A stretch of 14,965 nucleotides of DNA, taken from positions 1 to 14,965 of the forward strand of contig CAKMNX010000024.1 in the NCBI GenBank assembly GCA_927910745.1, given 5' to 3'. Positions 13,590-14,965 of the stretch are shown piece after piece. The stretch is from an uncultured Candidatus Saccharibacteria bacterium (GTDB lineage: Bacteria > Patescibacteriota > Saccharimonadia > Saccharimonadales > Saccharimonadaceae). A program made the translations under genes and the position numbers. Numbering within the stretch: the stretch's first letter is position 1; every line of letters begins with the position of its first letter. Below the pieces are notes generated by a model. That model ran no database searches. It was not told the origin of the DNA and saw nothing but the letters and a program-made list of their open reading frames with translations.

Positions 13590-14702
13590 TTATTTCTCAC
13601 GTTTAAAAAGCTTGTTGCGATGACGCCACAGGCCAATTGCCCCACCAATGAGAGCAGTCCCTGCCCCGCCGAGGAGCCAGAGGTTGGCACCCGTGTCGGC
13701 AAGCGCAGCTGCTATAGGATGCGCCTGCTCGGGCGTGTGGGCTACCGTCTTTGGTGCGGCGACAGCTTGCGGTGGTTGTTGTGGTCGCAGCGCAGTGCGG
13801 ATTGCATCAACCCGCCGCTGCAGTGCCGCCTTGACTGCATTATCTTTGACAGTATCGACTACTGCTTGGGTTGTTGCAAGCAATGCAAGATCCGGCTTAG
13901 CTTCGAGTGCATCAACGGCTTGCGTGGCTGTCTTTTGGCGTGCTTGATCCTCCTGGATGGCTGTGGCTATAGCAGTGGTGAGCGCCTTCGTTGCTTTGGC
14001 AAGTTCTGGCGTTGTGGTTGCTTTGAGATTTGCGAGGCGATCTGCCTCTGTCGCTGCTGCCGCAACGTCTTTGTCTGCTGCAACATAGGCTGGCGCAGCA
14101 GCAAGTTCTTGCTTGGCTTTGTCGTAGTCGGTGTGGTCGACGCGGAGGTCATCGATTGCTTGCTGAAGCTCTTGCAATGCTTTGTCGATCACAGCCTGAG
14201 GAGATGTCTCATCAGCCACCACGGCACGGGCAATAACCTGTTTGGATATTGCCTCCGCCCTGGTGTGTGGGCTGTAGCCATCCAGCACCATCGGCTCAGC
14301 TAGCTTCGCTTCGAGCTTTTCAGTAGTTGTGACCTCTACCTCGCGTGTCACCTCTGCTTTATTATTGGCATTATCGACCGCACGGTAAGTGATTGTATAT
14401 GTGCCTGGTTTTGGGTTTGCAAGGTCAAGGTTTTTTGCGTCGATAACCACGCCATCGCTATTAACACCTGTTCCGTCTGCCCCATCATTCGCTGCCACAG
14501 TACGCACAGCATCGGCAATTGAGCGACCCGCTCGCGCCACGAGCTTCTCTGGCTTGGCTGGCGTAAAGACTGGTGCGGTAGTGTCAGCATCAGCATACGC
14601 CTGATGCGCCACAAGCTGCGGCCCCACAAGCCCAATGCTACCAACGACGACTGCCGCGGCGGCAATAACTCTCATCCGAGAGTGAGTGTGTTTTACCCTC
14701 AT
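13590..14702 (-). CDS. Secreted surface protein with Ig-like domain and LADTG cell-wall sorting signal
   Basis: The 370-residue protein is complete. A signal peptide (1 to about 37; basic start, hydrophobic VIAAAAVVVGSIGLVG, cleavage near AYA-DAD) leads to a bacterial Ig-like domain of the DUF5011/HYR type (about 42-126; DTTAPVFTP, GTYTITYRAVDNANNKAEV). A long Ala/Lys/Glu-rich helical stalk with FIVAR-like character follows (about 128-305), then a Pro/Gln linker. The C-terminus is a sortase signal: LADTG (334-338), a hydrophobic helix (about 341-358) and the basic tail RHRNKLFKREK. LAxTG rather than LPxTG is the motif linked to class E sortases of Actinobacteria. No sortase gene is in the window. 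It is probably a wall-anchored stalk or adhesin. It has its own TTGACA/TATACT promoter and AAGGGGGG ribosome site, unlike the leaderless core genes, and its own terminator. Confidence 0.88.
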   Translation of the reverse strand: MRVKHTHSRMRVIAAAAVVVGSIGLVGPQLVAHQAYADADTTAPVFTPAKPEKLVARAGRSIADAVRTVAANDGADGTGVNSDGVVIDAKNLDLANPKPGTYTITYRAVDNANNKAEVTREVEVTTTEKLEAKLAEPMVLDGYSPHTRAEAISKQVIARAVVADETSPQAVIDKALQELQQAIDDLRVDHTDYDKAKQELAAAPAYVAADKDVAAAATEADRLANLKATTTPELAKATKALTTAIATAIQEDQARQKTATQAVDALEAKPDLALLATTQAVVDTVKDNAVKAALQRRVDAIRTALRPQQPPQAVAAPKTVAHTPEQAHPIAAALADTGANLWLLGGAGTALIGGAIGLWRHRNKLFKREK

Positions 14703-14708
14703 AATAAT

Positions 14709-14765
14709 CCCCCCTTATGGTTGTCTATAAGTGTCAGTATACGAAACTGTCGTTTGGGTTGTCAA
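14709..14765 (-). promoter_or_regulatory. Promoter and G-rich ribosome binding site of the surface protein gene
   Basis: TTGACA (14765-14760), an 18-base spacer and TATACT (14741-14736) are near-consensus. The mRNA would start near 14729 with a leader of about 27 bases containing AAGGGGGG (14716-14709) six bases before the ATG at 14702. This is the clearest leadered, ribosome-site-bearing start of a first gene in the window. Confidence 0.75.
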
Positions 14766-14773
14766 CAGACTTG

Positions 14774-14911
14774 CTACTGAGGTTGCGATGTACTATTCTC
14801 AGTTGCGGTCATACCCTCTTGCGCATTAATCTCGGCTGTCGTTTCCGGAACAGCACCTAGTGATCGGGTATATATGCCTTGCAGAATGCAGAATAGCCTC
14901 TCTGTTTTCAC
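14774..14911 (-). CDS. Possible small ORF (45 codons), perhaps a remnant
   Basis: A GTG at 14911 opens a 45-codon frame ending in TAG nine bases before the surface protein's -35 box. Its second half (AVPETTAEINAQEG, then TATENSTSQPQ) looks like an acidic protein tail. A competing ATG at 14915, one frame away, begins MSENREAILHSARHIY, which looks like a protein start; the two would join if one base were removed. No ribosome site or clear promoter is visible. This may be a decayed gene or chance. The remainder of the right edge (14916-14965) shows nothing I can assign. Confidence 0.25.
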   Translation of the reverse strand: MKTERLFCILQGIYTRSLGAVPETTAEINAQEGMTATENSTSQPQ

Positions 14912-14965
14912 TCATTGCTAATACAAAAACAGCTATAAAGCCATGGGATCGACGACAATCCCCCC

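Noticed and set aside
13521..14303. Plus-strand ORF of 260 codons opposite the surface protein gene
   Set aside because: Cys-rich, unnatural translation opposite a gene with signal peptide, sorting signal, promoter and terminator.
14706..14965. AATCCCCCC present both at 14706-14714 and at the right edge (14957-14965), as a duplicated ribosome site
   Set aside because: Nine bases of low complexity; no start codon at suitable spacing is visible for the right-edge copy.

Overview
The window looks like chromosomal DNA of a Patescibacteria (CPR) bacterium, most likely Saccharibacteria (TM7). The evidence is a strongly reduced alanyl-tRNA synthetase, an actin-like ATPase / baseplate-J-like / ruvX / mltG cluster of the kind I associate with CPR genomes, a LysM-CHAP wall hydrolase, a sortase-type surface protein, and several genes whose -10 box sits 6-9 bases before the start codon, as expected for leaderless mRNAs. 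TAG, TAA and TGA all end genes here (ruvX ends in TGA), so the standard code applies and not the UGA=Gly code of Gracilibacteria/Absconditabacteria. The taxon is inferred from memory of families, not from a search.

Layout from left to right. (1) Exonuclease I (sbcB, minus, 49-1236) is cut by an in-frame amber codon, and recognisable ExoI sequence continues beyond it to the window edge. (2) A divergent acidic protein of unknown function (plus, 1389-2318) ends at a bidirectional hairpin. (3) obgE (minus, 2392-3768) follows a terminator-separated LysM-CHAP peptidoglycan hydrolase (minus, 3836-5077). (4) A 382-base AT-rich gap (5078-5459) has a good sigma-70-type promoter and some structure but no convincing gene. 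(5) A compact minus-strand operon (10436 down to 5460) encodes an FtsA/PilM-like actin-fold protein, a single-pass membrane protein with a Rossmann-like N-terminus and a baseplate-J-like outer domain, RuvX, and MltG. Its genes abut or overlap. mltG is broken by a +1 frameshift just after its membrane helix. (6) A plus-strand orphan (10620-11450) with a strong promoter converges on alaS (minus, 11561-13444) across another hairpin. (7) A secreted protein with an LADTG sorting signal (minus, 13590-14702) has its own promoter, ribosome binding site and terminator. A doubtful 45-codon ORF lies upstream.

The genes divide into information processing (sbcB, ruvX, alaS, obgE) and envelope construction (LysM-CHAP, MltG, FtsA-like/baseplate-J-like pair, LAxTG surface protein). 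The first genes of transcripts tend to lack a leader, while operon-internal genes and the surface protein have Shine-Dalgarno-like sequences. The most notable observations are the interrupted sbcB, the frameshifted mltG, the FtsA-like/baseplate-J-like pair, the minimal AlaRS and the LAxTG surface protein. No tRNA, rRNA, CRISPR array, insertion sequence or prophage is visible.
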